NCBI GenBank assembly: GCA_965242775.1
Contig: CBDETI010000005.1
Coordinates: forward strand, 496,001 to 560,000
DNA: 64,000 bases
From: JAWPMT01 sp965242775
Lineage (GTDB): Bacteria; Bacteroidota; Bacteroidia; Cytophagales; Cyclobacteriaceae
Direction of reading: 5' to 3'
Below are positions 34,527 through 45,006 of this stretch, in pieces. The position numbers and the translations under genes are program-made. The notes below the pieces were generated by a model. It searched no databases, was not told the DNA's origin, and worked only from the letters and a program-made list of their open reading frames with translations. Position 1 is the first letter of the stretch. Each line of letters begins with the position of its first letter.

Positions 34527-35207
34527 TTATGTTTCTAATATAAAAATTGGGTGGTCGGAATAGGCTAGGTAATTAACGTTTATAAGTAGTTGATCACCGA
34601 TATTTTCTTGAATCAGAAAATTTGTCCTGGTATGCCCGACGACCTGATTGATCCCCGGGTATGGATCATGGACAAGCTCCAGGTGATAATCGCACCAGAA
34701 GGGCCCGCCGCAATCGTGGGGTCCCCCTCGCATGAGTCCTACCATTGCTAACTGGCTTAAGGAGTTTTCATTCCCTGGCCGGCTGTTTAACAGCTCCGTG
34801 AGATCGCGAGGCGGTAAGATTCTGTCGGTGGCTTTCATGGCCCAGGCTCTTGTCAGCCCCGCATGTGTAAACACAAAATCACGGAAGTTTACCGCTACCT
34901 CAAACAATGGGGCGTTTTCCTCAAACAGCTTAGTAAGCTGTGGCTGCATAGATTGACGAAATCCTGTTGATCTAAACTTTGGGTAGTATCGGTAGTGAAT
35001 ATCATGGTTACCCAGTAAAAGAGAGACCTCAGTTTCATGCTCGGTTTTGAAACTAAGAATCTCCACAAGATTATCGAAAATGTCCTGATCAGATAGTTCA
35101 TGGGAATCCACATAATCCCCAACAAACACGACGTGATCGACTGAAAGGTCCTTCACCTCTTGCCATCGGGTCACACCGTGCACATCACCAATACATGCGA
35201 TTCTCAC
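34527..35207 (-). CDS. Metallophosphoesterase (calcineurin-like)
   Basis: A 226-residue calcineurin-like phosphoesterase with all signature motifs in order: CIGDVHG (D8, H10), VGDYVDS (D31), LLGNHDIHY, FTHAGLT and GHT near the end. These ligands bind two metal ions for phosphate-ester hydrolysis. The layout resembles small Ser/Thr protein phosphatase-like or ApaH-like enzymes; the substrate is unknown. It is cytoplasmic, with no leader, and stands alone between plus-strand genes. Confidence 0.9.
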   Translation of the reverse strand: MRIACIGDVHGVTRWQEVKDLSVDHVVFVGDYVDSHELSDQDIFDNLVEILSFKTEHETEVSLLLGNHDIHYRYYPKFRSTGFRQSMQPQLTKLFEENAPLFEVAVNFRDFVFTHAGLTRAWAMKATDRILPPRDLTELLNSRPGNENSLSQLAMVGLMRGGPHDCGGPFWCDYHLELVHDPYPGINQVVGHTRTNFLIQENIGDQLLINVNYLAYSDHPIFILET

Positions 35208-35280
35208 AGGATACTCACTAAATTAGATTAGGCTTCAACTTCCAGGAAGGCCTTATATTTATTTAAAAGTAACACAATAC

Positions 35281-36633
35281 ATGGACCCATCAAATCAGGA
35301 TCAGGTCACGCAATGGCTCCGGAAACTTGAGCGTGAAAGCTGGCAATTGGAGTTGCTGGTTTCCGCATTTACGATATTCTTACTTATCGGCGCCTCCAGC
35401 AATTTTGAGAATTACCTCACCTCCCTCACCTACGAGTACTCTTTCTCAAACAGTGTAATTGCGCTTTTTCTCGTCTTTCTCAACCTGTTGCACTTATCTA
35501 TCAACTCCCTGATCGTGTGTCTGGTAATACACCTGATGCTGCGGGGTTTTTGGATCGGCGCCATTGGCCTCAGGTCAGTGCAGGCGTCTATCGACTTCAC
35601 CAAGATGAACTATGGTAGTTACTTCACCGAGCGATTGAAGAAGCGTGTTATTGGCTTGGATGCGCTGATAGTTAGGCTCGACGAATTATGCAGCGTCCTT
35701 TTTTCCATATCCTTCCTGATTATTTCCATGATCATAGCCTTTGGGTTATGGCTCATATTCTTTGGTTTTATCGCCTTTCTATTTGTTCAGTTCATCAACG
35801 CTACCTCTGGAATATTTTCGACCGTTGCCGTTATACTCGGTGCCATAACCATGATTGCCTTATTGCTTTCTGGGCTCATGTATCTCGTTGATTTTCTGAC
35901 ACTTGGATTCTTTAAGAAAAAATCCTTCCTTAACAAGGTTTACTATCCATTCTACAGGCTCTATGGCATCATCACCATTTCCTCTATTTCCAGGAGTATT
36001 TACTACTATCTGATAAGTAAGTATCCCAAGAAAAGGATCCGTATCGTCTATGCCATCCTGCTTACGCTGACGCTCATCAACGCTGGTATAGGTTTCGATC
36101 AATATCAATATTTTTCTGACAATGACCGTTCGCTGTATGTGGATAACAACCATTATGATGACCTGCGGCCCGTGGGCGAGTACATTCAGTCAGCTAGCAT
36201 TGATCAAAAGTTCAATCACAACGATCACCTGCAATTGTTCATCAGGTACCACCCACAAGACAACCCACTCATCAAACGCAACTGCCCCGACTTTGAACCG
36301 CTTAAAAAGGATGGTATCAACCAAAAAATGAAACTAGTGACTGCCGATGGCAACCTCTTTCTAAAATCCGAAACTTTCGAAGAGGAAGATCGGCAACAAC
36401 TTCTCAGTTGCCTGACAAGTTTGTACGACATTAGCGTCGATGACTCAACCTACACAAACACCGACTTTTACTTTTTTGAACATCCAGGCAAGTCTCAAAA
36501 AGGCCTCCTTGCGATGCTTAAAACCAGCCATCTGAAACCCGGCAAACACATCCTGCATATCAAAAAATCCTATCAAGGAGACTCCACCATTATTACTGAG
36601 GAGTATGCCAATATTCCTTTCTGGAAGGAGTAA
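35281..36633 (+). CDS. Membrane protein of unknown function
   Basis: A 450-residue protein I do not recognise. After an acidic N-terminus (MDPSNQDQVTQWLRKLERES) there are about six hydrophobic segments between residues 25 and 280 (for example LLVSAFTIFLLIGASSNFEN, LFLVFLNLLHLSINSLIVCL, MIIAFGLWLIFFGFIAFLF), then a polar C-terminal domain of roughly 170 residues that would be periplasmic (GEYIQSASIDQKFNHNDHLQ and later KPGKHILHIKKSYQG). The C-terminal part looks beta-sandwich-like. No signal for substrate or partner is visible. Confidence 0.7.
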   Translation: MDPSNQDQVTQWLRKLERESWQLELLVSAFTIFLLIGASSNFENYLTSLTYEYSFSNSVIALFLVFLNLLHLSINSLIVCLVIHLMLRGFWIGAIGLRSVQASIDFTKMNYGSYFTERLKKRVIGLDALIVRLDELCSVLFSISFLIISMIIAFGLWLIFFGFIAFLFVQFINATSGIFSTVAVILGAITMIALLLSGLMYLVDFLTLGFFKKKSFLNKVYYPFYRLYGIITISSISRSIYYYLISKYPKKRIRIVYAILLTLTLINAGIGFDQYQYFSDNDRSLYVDNNHYDDLRPVGEYIQSASIDQKFNHNDHLQLFIRYHPQDNPLIKRNCPDFEPLKKDGINQKMKLVTADGNLFLKSETFEEEDRQQLLSCLTSLYDISVDDSTYTNTDFYFFEHPGKSQKGLLAMLKTSHLKPGKHILHIKKSYQGDSTIITEEYANIPFWKE

Positions 36634-36687
36634 CTAGCCTCATGAACCTGCCGATTCCAAAACAAAAATGGCTGTTTAGGGGCAAGC

Positions 36688-36749
36688 AATACTACATTTA
36701 GGAAATTGATGAAACTTTTTTATGTTTGTAACGAATACTACATTTAGGA
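36688..36749. promoter_or_regulatory. Direct repeats flanking the PadR 2 promoter
   Basis: AATACTACATTTAGGA appears at 36688-36703 and again, identical over all 16 bases, at 36734-36749, starts 46 bases apart. Between them TATGTTTG at 36721-36728 matches the TAnnTTTG -7 element. The copies thus bracket the core promoter, with the second ending nine bases before the PadR start codon. This is the expected place for an autoregulatory PadR operator, with loop or cooperative binding possible. Confidence 0.65.
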
Positions 36750-36757
36750 CATTCGTT

Positions 36758-37096
36758 ATGAAAAAGTATCAACTCGGAGAATTTGAAGAGGTAGTCATGC
36801 TGATTGTGGGTGTGCTCTATGATGAGGCCTATGGCGTGGCAATCAAGACTGAGATCGAAAAACGGCTCAACCGTAAGGTCAGTGTTGGAGCTTTACAGTC
36901 TGCGCTACGGCGACTGGAGAAAAAGGGATTTCTTAACTCCAGAGAAGGTGAAAGCAACGCCAATCGTGGAGGAAAGCCCAAGCGGTATTTCAAGATCACG
37001 GCTTTTGGCAAGCAAGCGCTTGAATACAATAAAGATATGCGCAGCCGCCTTTGGAGCGATATTCCCGAAATGGCACTGGATCTCAAAGCTGTATGA
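36758..37096 (+). CDS. PadR-family transcriptional regulator (cassette 2)
   Basis: A 112-residue PadR protein: MKKYQLGEFEEVVMLIVGVL opens the winged-helix domain, YGVAIKTEIEKRLNRKVSVG leads to the recognition helix ALQSALRRLEKKGFLNSREG, and NRGGKPKRYFKITAFGKQAL is the wing. The Met chosen matches the first residue of the other two PadR proteins in the window; an upstream in-frame Met lies within the promoter. The stop overlaps the next gene's ATG by four bases, so the PadR and the permease are translationally coupled. Confidence 0.92.
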   Translation: MKKYQLGEFEEVVMLIVGVLYDEAYGVAIKTEIEKRLNRKVSVGALQSALRRLEKKGFLNSREGESNANRGGKPKRYFKITAFGKQALEYNKDMRSRLWSDIPEMALDLKAV

Positions 37097-39732
37097 TAAG
37101 GCGAATCGCTATACAGATTTTTACCTGGTACTGCCACCCGGATTATCGCAAGGACATCATTGGCGACCTGGAGGAGTTATATCAGGCAAACCTGACGAAG
37201 TTCTCCAAGCCCAAAGCCCAGTGGATTTTCTTACTTGATGTAGTGCTACTTTTTCGTCCCTCTTTGATAAGGTCTTTTGGTCAAAACTCAATTTAAATGT
37301 CATGATGGTCACAAATTATCTCAAAATCGGCGCCCGCAACCTTGTAAAGCACAAAGTCTATTCGTCGATCAATATTCTAGGGTTGTCCCTGGGAATGGCA
37401 GCATTCCTGTTGATTACCGCGTACATCCGATTCGAAGAGTCGTACGATAGTTTCTATCAAAAGTCGGATCAACTCTATCGTATATCTACTATTCAGGTAA
37501 TAGATGATGTGGTCGACAGTAAGGATGCTATGGCCTCCTACAACGTCGGAGAATACCTGAATGAGAACCTTCCGGAGATAGAGAGCCACACGGTCACAAA
37601 GCAATTGGACACAAGTAATCATCAAGGTAGGCGACAATACTTTCGAGGAAAAGTACGTCGTGACGGCCGATACCAATTTTTTAGATCATTTCACATACCG
37701 CGTTATTTATGGCGATCGTGCAACCATGTTTGCCGCCCCCTTGAATGTGGTCCTGACTCAATCAAAGGCCCGTGCCTATTTTGGGGATATCGACCCTGTG
37801 GGCAAAACACTCGAGGTGATGTCTCCCTTCCAAGTAACAGCAACGGTCACTGGTGTGGTAGAGGACCTGCACGAGGGCAACACACACTACCCATTTCACC
37901 TGCTGGTATCCGACATTACCCTGGCCAATAATCAGGATTATAAAAACTGGGATTGGGATAATTATTATGTGTACGTGCACTTATCGCCACAGGCTGACTT
38001 GAAGAGCCTGCAAGCCAAAGCTGACATTCTGGCGAGAGAGCAGTATGGTGAAGACACAGAGTCCTACTGGAATTTACACCCTGTTGAGGACATTTATCTT
38101 ACTTCAGACTTTAATTACGAAGCTAGCACGCTCGGAAGTCAAAAAGTCATCGACTTCATGAAGGTCATTTCTATTTTCATACTGGCTATCGCCTGGATTA
38201 ACTATATCAACTTGTCGACAGCCCGGGCGACCGATCGAGCCAAGGAAGTAGGCCTCCGCAAGACGGTAGGCGCTGAGAGAAGCCAACTAATCGCTCAGTT
38301 TCTTTTTGAATCTTTTCTTCTGAACCTCTGTGGGGCAGTTTTAGCGCTTGTTTTTGCACAATTGGTGGTGCCTTTTTTCAACGACCTGGTCGGAAAGGAA
38401 ATCCTGACGTTCATTTGGACCGATCTGTCGCTTGCCTGGATAGTCGCCTTTATAATTTCAGGAACGATCCTGGCTGGTTTTTATCCGGCAATGATCTTGT
38501 CAGGTTTTCATCCGATTGTGGTATTACGTGGAAAATTCAAAAATTCGAAGAGAGGCATAATTCTTCGGAAGGGGTTGGTCATTTTTCAGTTTGTCGCCTC
38601 CTTAGGTCTAATCACCGGAACAGGCATAATATTTACACAACTTCAGTACATGCGAAACGCCGATCTGGGGATGGCAAAGGATGCCATGATCACCACCACT
38701 GTCCCTCCGAGCAGCGCAGAGACAAGAGAGCAATATGAGCAGTTTCTTGTTAAGTACAACAGTTTCAAAGAAACACTTCGAACTCACGCCTCCATTTTAG
38801 CCGTAGGCGCAACTTCCAACGTTCCTGGCGGCGTGGATGCTGATATTAATGCGACTACCTCATCCATGACCCTTATCGGTAAGAGTGATCCTGTCTCTGG
38901 GACCACCTACGGCCAGTATAATGATGATAATTTCCTTGATGCGGCAGGCATTGGGTTGATTGCGGGTCGCAATTTTGACAATTCCCTGAGTTCGGATTCC
39001 AACGCCATAGTTGTGAATCGAGCATTTCTGAAAAAATTCGACATTCCCAGGGTCGAGGAAGTGGTGGACATGAAACTGCGAATGGGCGGTGGTGAAGATG
39101 CGGATGTGTATGTGATCCGTGGTGTCGTGCAGGATTTCAACCGTACCAGCCTGAAAAAGCAAATAGAGCCAACCATCTACTTCAAGTCCCGAGGTACAAG
39201 AAACGTAGTTGTCAGAATCCAACCACGGCAATTCGACGAAGCCTTGGCATACTTGCAAAAGACGTGGAACGATTTTTACCCTAACCACCCTTTCATTCAC
39301 ACCACCATCGATCAGCGATTTGCATCGCTCTATCAGAAAGAACGACAGTTTCGGGATGTTTTTGCCTCTTTCTCAATTTTTGCCATTTTCGTAGCACTGC
39401 TGGGATTATTTGGTCTGAGCTCCTTTCTTTCTAAACAGCGAAGCCTTGAGATGAGCATCCGCAAAGTGTTTGGTGCAAGCATTAGCAACATCATCAACTT
39501 GTTTTACAAGGACTTTTTCATACTCATACTGATCGCGGCAGTCATAGCGGTTCCCTTGATATTTGTGGGTATGAACAACTGGCTGGACAATTACGCTTAC
39601 AGAATAGACTTTCCATGGCTTTTGGCACTGGTGAGCCTGTTCCTTCTCTGCCTGATGGCCTTCGTGACGGTAGGATATCAGGTATTCAAAGTAGCAAGCA
39701 CGAACCCTGCTAAAATTATGCGTCAAGAATAG
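37093..39732 (+). pseudogene. FtsX-type permease with two compensating frame breaks
   Basis: One permease gene (prefix domain, MacB and FtsX domains) read in three pieces. The prefix piece ends at a stop at 37294-37296, right after GQNSI; adding one T there gives a smooth join into the frame of MMVTNYLKIGARNL, which matches the second permease residue for residue. That frame runs to about 37611, where removing one A restores the first frame (VIIKVGDNTFEEK), continuing to the normal end. Thus a -1 and a +1 change offset each other. Apart from those sites the protein is complete (about 879 codons), with KEVGLRKTVGAERSQLIAQF and RSLEMSIRKVFGASISNI. Either sequence errors or a genuinely inactive gene. 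Confidence 0.8.
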
Positions 39733-39735
39733 CCC

Positions 39736-42364
39736 GTGATCAAAAGACTTGCAAGCAAACTATTTAAATGGTACTGCCATCCTGAATTCTATGATGACAT
39801 ACAGGGGGATCTGGAAGAGTTATATACAGCCCATTTGGAAGCGGGTTCCTTCCTTCGAGACTGGCGCTATGCTGTCGATGTACTGCTGCTGTTTCGTCCC
39901 TCTCTGATGCGTCCATTTTTCAAAAACTCAATTATTTATACTGGTATGTTCAAAAATTATTTCAAAATAAGCATTCGCAATCTGGCTAATAACAAAGCCT
40001 ATACGGCGATCAATGTTTTCGGATTGGCGATCGGACTGGCATCTTTTCTTCTGATCAATGAGTACATTCGATTTGAGCGGAGCTACGATCGCTTCTTCTC
40101 GCAGGCAGATCAGATTTACCGCCTCACCACCGACCAGGTCAAAGAAGGATCAATCGGCGTAAGAGATGCCATGTCCTTCTACCCCAGCGGAAGCGCCCTA
40201 CAACAAGAACTTCCCGCGGTGTTGGATTACACGGCCACCTACAAATTCAATGAAGTAGTTTTCCGTAACAACGACCGGGTTATCTTCGAAAAGAACATTG
40301 TTGGAGCAGATTCAAATTACTTCCGGCTGTTTGATTACACGCTGGTACAAGAGAAAATCCGGCCACGGCTCTGATCGAACCTTACAGCTTGATTTTAACG
40401 GAAGAAAAGGCGCGGGCCTACTTTGGTGATGAAAATCCAATGGGCAAAACCATTGAAGTGCTAAGTGGCCTTGACAGACCTTTCAAAATCACAGGGATAC
40501 TGGCCGATACTCCGGAAAACACACATTACAAATTCGACATTCTAATGTCCATCAACAGCATACGGGATCGTATCGAAAGAGATGGTTGGAATGGATACAA
40601 CTACTATACATATCTGAAGTTGGACAAGGGGGTTGACATTCAAAATCTCCGTCAACAACTACCAGACCTTTCCAAAAAATACATGGGTGAAGAATCTACC
40701 TTGGTCTTCAATTTACAACCGCTAACGACCATCCATCTGCACTCCAATTTCACCTACGAGCCAGAAATCCATGGCAGCGCGCAGGCTGTGAGTTTTCTAG
40801 TGATCATCGCGGTTTTCATTCTAATAATTGCTTGGGTCAACTACGTCAACCTATCCACAGCTCGCTCAATAGACCGAGCCAAAGAAGTTGGCCTTCGGAA
40901 GGTGATAGGTGCTCAAAAGAAACAACTGATTATGCAATTCTTGCTTGAATCGATGCTGATCAATGGGCTGGCAGCATTAATCGCCATTGGGTTGAGTGAA
41001 TTGCTGCTACCCTATTTCAATAACCTGGTGGAAAAGGAGTTGGCAAATCACCTGTGGAACAGTCCCCCGTTCCTGTTAAATATCCTTGTTTTTTTCATTT
41101 TAGGTACGGTGATAACCGGCTTCTACCCTGCCCTCGTACTTTCACAATTTAAGCCTGTTACGGTGTTGAAGGGTAAGTTCCGAAACTCTAAGCGAGGGAC
41201 GATGCTGAGAAAAGGCCTGGTCATCGTGCAATTTGCTGTCTCTCTTATTCTGATCGCAGGTACGCTCACCGTGAGCAGACAAGTGGATTACATGCAAACC
41301 AAAGACAAAGGATTCAACATAGAAAAAGTCGTAGGCTTCAGAAACCCGCGGGTCGCCCGTGATCAGATCCAAACCCGAAATGAGCGACTGAAATCTATGT
41401 TGGAGACCTTAGAAAATAATCCGAATACTTCAGGGGTAGCCTTCACCTCCAACATGCCTGGTGGCGGTAGCTCAGACATTAGTTCTAACTCTGGAGGTAT
41501 AAAAATAGTAGGCCTTACGGATCGCCTCGATGCCACAACCTACATCCAGACAATTGATGACCAGTTTATTTCGACCATGGGTATGGCTATTCTGGAAGGT
41601 AGAAACTTTAATAAAGACTTTGCAGGAGATTCGGCGGTGTGCATCGTCAATCAAGCATTTTTGGATCGATTTGGCCTTAAGGACCATGCGGCTGTTATAA
41701 CGAAAGAGTCCAATTCGGAAGAGATCCTGAAAACGACAAATATCCCATCGTCGGCGTATTGAAAGACTTTAATCGAACTTCTCTAAAGTCACTCGTTGAA
41801 CCCACGGTTTATTTCTTCCGGGAAACGAACTCCTATACCCTGGTAAAACTTGGCGACCACAGCTTTAGCGAAGGTATCGCCCACATTGAAGATTCTTGGT
41901 CCAACTATTTCCAGGACACACCACTGGATATTGTTTTCCTAGATGAAAGGTTTGAACGTCTTTACAAGGAGGATAAGCGTTTTGGTAACGTGTTTGGCAC
42001 TTTCTCAGCGCTGGCGATCCTAATTGCGGTTTTAGGGCTCTTTGGACTGTCGTCATTCATGGCAATCCAGCGAATGAAGGAAATGGGCATTCGCAAGGTG
42101 TTAGGGGCCACAATACCCAACATAGTAGGGATATTTTACAGAGATTTCGCCATACTCATTGGCATATCCTCGGTACTGAGCTTGCCAATTTTGTACCTGG
42201 TCATGGACGGATGGTTGGATAACTACGCTTATCGAATTTCCTTCCCTTGGTTCCTTGCCGGATTGGCACTAGTGCTTGTGCTGTTTTTCGCGCTGATCAC
42301 CGTAGGCTATCAAATCTACAAAGTGGCTGTCGTGAATCCTGCTAAAATCATCCGATACGAATGA
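39736..42364 (+). pseudogene. Second FtsX-type permease, broken by two -1 frameshifts
   Basis: A tandem relative of the preceding permease, starting with GTG three bases after its stop. The prefix domain (LFKWYCHPEFYDDIQGDLEE) and the first FtsX part are in one frame until about 40352, where a missing base shifts the frame; the downstream frame continues with ENPATALIEPYSLILTEEKA. A second missing base near 41733 separates the third part, which resumes DKYPIVGVLKDFNRTSL and ends with MKEMGIRKVLGATIPNIVGI. Two added bases would make a full-length protein near 877 residues. As written it cannot be translated as one chain. Confidence 0.8.
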
Positions 42365-43440
42365 TAAGCAAAAGCAACTTATGGGGTCTCCTGATACTCG
42401 GGAGCACCCTACTTCCCTGCCAGTCAATGGCACAGACCAGTGAGCCATTTAAGAGTTACGACTTTCTTTGCGAGCTTTTCGACGAAAGTTATGCGTCATT
42501 TGATGAAAAAGGGCTCGACTGGCAGGCCATGTGTACTGAAAAGAGAAAGGAGTTGTCCCCGGAAACCACAGACGTAGAGTTCTTCAATATTCTATCTTCA
42601 CTCTTAGCACCTCTCAACGACGCACATGTCACGTTAAAGGCTCCGCTCGATATCCTTCGTTTTTCGGCTTCAAGGCCTTCCAATATCATGTCTCAGCTGG
42701 GTGATATGACACGGACCCAGGCAAGATCAGGTTTTATCGAAATGGTGACTCAGACCCTTTCAGACAACCAATTTGAGGTCCGTACAACCGGCCCAATCTT
42801 TAGGGATGAGTCCTTATTTGTTTTCGGTGATAATGGTCAAATAGGTTACTTGGGATTTTATCGGTGCTTTAGCAAGCCTGGCAATATGATTGCTGCTTCT
42901 CTGGAGGGTCAGCTAGATGAAATTTTTACCTCTTTTGAAGGCCTACAATCTATTGTCGTGGATGTTCGGTTTAACATGGGCGGAGAAGATTTCTTCTCTC
43001 ATGCGGTGGCTTCTCGTTTTGTACAGCAAGAAATGCTTGCCTATGTGAAACAGACCCGAAAAAAAGGAGAATTCGGACCTATTAAAGAACGTCTTGTCAA
43101 GGCGGCGGAAAAACCGTGGTTAAAACCGGTAATTGTACTCACAAATGATCGTACGGTGAGTGCGGCAGACATCTTCCTCCTTATTATGGATAATCTCCCT
43201 CAGGTTACGATTATGGGTGACCGAACCAATGGTTCTTATTCAGATATTTATTCAAGAAAGCTACCCAATGGTTGGACCATCAATCTGAGCAATCAACGAT
43301 ATCTGACCGTAGACGGTAACAACTATGAAGGTTTGGGGAATCCCGTCGATATTGAAGCCCACAATACCGCCGGTGATTTTAAGGAGAAAAATGACCGGGT
43401 CCTGATGAAAGCAGTGCATCACCTGTCCGGCGGGGATTAA
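42361..43440 (+). CDS. S41 family peptidase (C-terminal processing protease-like)
   Basis: A 359-residue exported protein with an S41 (Tsp/tricorn-like) peptidase domain. The N-terminus has a signal peptide (LWGLLILGSTLLPCQSMAQ). A helical domain DESYASFDEKGLDW precedes LLAPLNDAHVTLKAP, then the core VVDVRFNMGGEDFFSHAVAS and the active-site motif RTVSAADIFLL with Ser267, followed by GDRTNGSYSDIYSRKLPNG. No PDZ domain is seen. Its ATG overlaps the stop of the permease gene by four bases, so it belongs to the same transcript. Confidence 0.88.
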   Translation: MISKSNLWGLLILGSTLLPCQSMAQTSEPFKSYDFLCELFDESYASFDEKGLDWQAMCTEKRKELSPETTDVEFFNILSSLLAPLNDAHVTLKAPLDILRFSASRPSNIMSQLGDMTRTQARSGFIEMVTQTLSDNQFEVRTTGPIFRDESLFVFGDNGQIGYLGFYRCFSKPGNMIAASLEGQLDEIFTSFEGLQSIVVDVRFNMGGEDFFSHAVASRFVQQEMLAYVKQTRKKGEFGPIKERLVKAAEKPWLKPVIVLTNDRTVSAADIFLLIMDNLPQVTIMGDRTNGSYSDIYSRKLPNGWTINLSNQRYLTVDGNNYEGLGNPVDIEAHNTAGDFKEKNDRVLMKAVHHLSGGD

Positions 43441-43488
43441 TTTCGGCCTGGCACAGTGAAATCTTGCCTGGGATTTGCAAACTGCCAG

Positions 43489-43496
43489 TAATTTTG
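43489..43496 (+). promoter_or_regulatory. Bacteroidota -7 element for the membrane LytTR gene
   Basis: TAATTTTG matches TAnnTTTG in the 72-base gap after the S41 gene, 17 bases before the GTG start of the LytTR gene. A CTTG at 43463-43466 is a weak -33 candidate with a 22-base spacer. It supports the GTG start and separate transcription. Confidence 0.4.
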
Positions 43497-43512
43497 TCGG
43501 CAACGATTCAAA

Positions 43513-44328
43513 GTGACCGCCGGAGAAAACACACAACATGAAGGTACCCCCTGGCCAAAGTTTTGGTGGGGAGCATCCTTAGTACTGGTCTTCAATATCC
43601 TCAACTACCATTTAGGGTACGACCTGTCAACTATTGAAATAGAGCTTTTCACAGGCACTTTTCTTAATGATCTCGGTAGTGGGCTACTAGCTTGGCTGCT
43701 GTGCTTCTTTAGTATCATCGGCATTCAATCTAAATTGGATCCTCAGCTTCCTTATTGGCAAAAACTTCTAGTCCAGGTAGGCGCAACAATTATCATTGCT
43801 GTGACTGTAATCATAACTTGGACAGAAATGACCTCCGCTACCGTAAATAAGCAACTGGTGGACCCAAGTTTCTACTTCCAGTTGATGCCTGTCATCGTGT
43901 TGGAAATAATCATTTTCAACCTACTTTTTCCCCCTACTCGAAGGCAAGGCGAGTCATCTTTTAGGGGACAAAACCTGGGGACTTTCAGACTAAGAAAGCA
44001 AAAAAAGGAGGTAATAGTGCCTGGACATGAGCTGGCGGTTTTTGAAATCGAAAAGGGCCTGGTGTGGGCATTCACTTTTGAAGGTGATCGCTATTATACA
44101 GATCAAACCATTAAGGATTTGGAATCCAGGCTACCATCCTTTTTCAGGATCAATAGGCAATACCTGGTTCATCACAAAGCTATTCTCACGTTGGAAACCA
44201 TTGAAAACAATAAGGTCAGCGTGGAAATTCGAATTGGAAGCAGTTGCAGAAAGGTTGTCGTGAGTCGGGAAAGGGCTCCATCTTTTCGAAAATGGATCAA
44301 AGTATCACACGGTTCGACTTTGATCTAG
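43513..44328 (+). CDS. Membrane-anchored LytTR regulator
   Basis: A 271-residue protein with about four membrane segments in the first 145 residues (WWGASLVLVFNILNYHLGYD, GSGLLAWLLCFFSIIGIQ, VQVGATIIIAVTVIITW, MPVIVLEIIIFNLLF) and a LytTR DNA-binding domain at about 165-262 (ELAVFEIEKGLVWAFTFEGD, RINRQYLVHHKAILTLETIE). There is no receiver domain, so it is a one-component membrane regulator rather than a two-component output. The start is GTG. It sits between the S41 protease and an outer-membrane protein; the target is unknown. Confidence 0.85.
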   Translation: MTAGENTQHEGTPWPKFWWGASLVLVFNILNYHLGYDLSTIEIELFTGTFLNDLGSGLLAWLLCFFSIIGIQSKLDPQLPYWQKLLVQVGATIIIAVTVIITWTEMTSATVNKQLVDPSFYFQLMPVIVLEIIIFNLLFPPTRRQGESSFRGQNLGTFRLRKQKKEVIVPGHELAVFEIEKGLVWAFTFEGDRYYTDQTIKDLESRLPSFFRINRQYLVHHKAILTLETIENNKVSVEIRIGSSCRKVVVSRERAPSFRKWIKVSHGSTLI

Positions 44329-44394
44329 GTACACTTCACCGCATTTAGAGCGTTTTCTTCCAGATTCTCCTCCGATTAGGATGAGCCTTGCACT

Positions 44395-45006
44395 ATGTTA
44401 AAAACATCCTTGCATTTAAAGTATGTGGCCGTTTCCATGGTGTGTTTGCTAATCGGTATAGCAACATCCGCTCAGGAACTAACGGATTTCAAGAATAGAA
44501 GCCAAGTAAGTCTTCAAATTGGGTTGCACCAGGTGGGTCTCCCTTTTTACAAAATGATCGACGATCCTGCCAACCTATCTATCAAGCTAGGTTTTAGCTA
44601 TTTGTTCAGTAAGCAGTTCAACGAAACTGGTGGTTTCTATCAGGAGCTGGCGTTAGGATGGCATGAAAACCGCTACAGTTCCAAGGGCTTCTTAATTAAC
44701 ACGACCACCTCCTACCGTTATTTGAATGAGACGGGCATGTTTGCCGAAACAGGTATTGGCTTTGGCCTTTCTCTGCTACGCACTCCTGGAACAGTATTTC
44801 AATTTGAAAACGGCAACTACCAGCCAGCTGGTGCGCGCTACCTGTTTATCCCCCATATCACAAGTGAATTTGCCTTCGGCTATCAGTTTGCTGATGGTAC
44901 GCAGGGGTATATTGAGTACAATCCGTTCCTCGAATTGAATTATCCCAACCTGGGACTCCTACCACAAGGGTTAGTGTCGCTGGGATACAAACGTGCACTG
45001 CCATGA
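44395..45006 (+). CDS. Putative outer-membrane beta-barrel protein
   Basis: A 203-residue secreted protein with a signal peptide (MLKTSLHLKYVAVSMVCLLI then GIATSAQE) and alternating aromatic beta strands (RSQVSLQIGLHQVGLPFYK, LSIKLGFSYLFSKQFNETGG, QELALGWHENRYSS, TEFAFGYQF-like). This suggests an 8-strand barrel. The last strand SLGYKRALP lacks a terminal aromatic, so membrane insertion is inferred. Its stop overlaps the start of the serine hydrolase gene by four bases, so co-expression is assured. Confidence 0.7.
   Translation: MLKTSLHLKYVAVSMVCLLIGIATSAQELTDFKNRSQVSLQIGLHQVGLPFYKMIDDPANLSIKLGFSYLFSKQFNETGGFYQELALGWHENRYSSKGFLINTTTSYRYLNETGMFAETGIGFGLSLLRTPGTVFQFENGNYQPAGARYLFIPHITSEFAFGYQFADGTQGYIEYNPFLELNYPNLGLLPQGLVSLGYKRALP

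Noticed and set aside
36804..37238. 144-codon open frame overlapping PadR 2 and the permease prefix
   Set aside because: Out-of-frame overlap with a clear PadR protein; no independent features.
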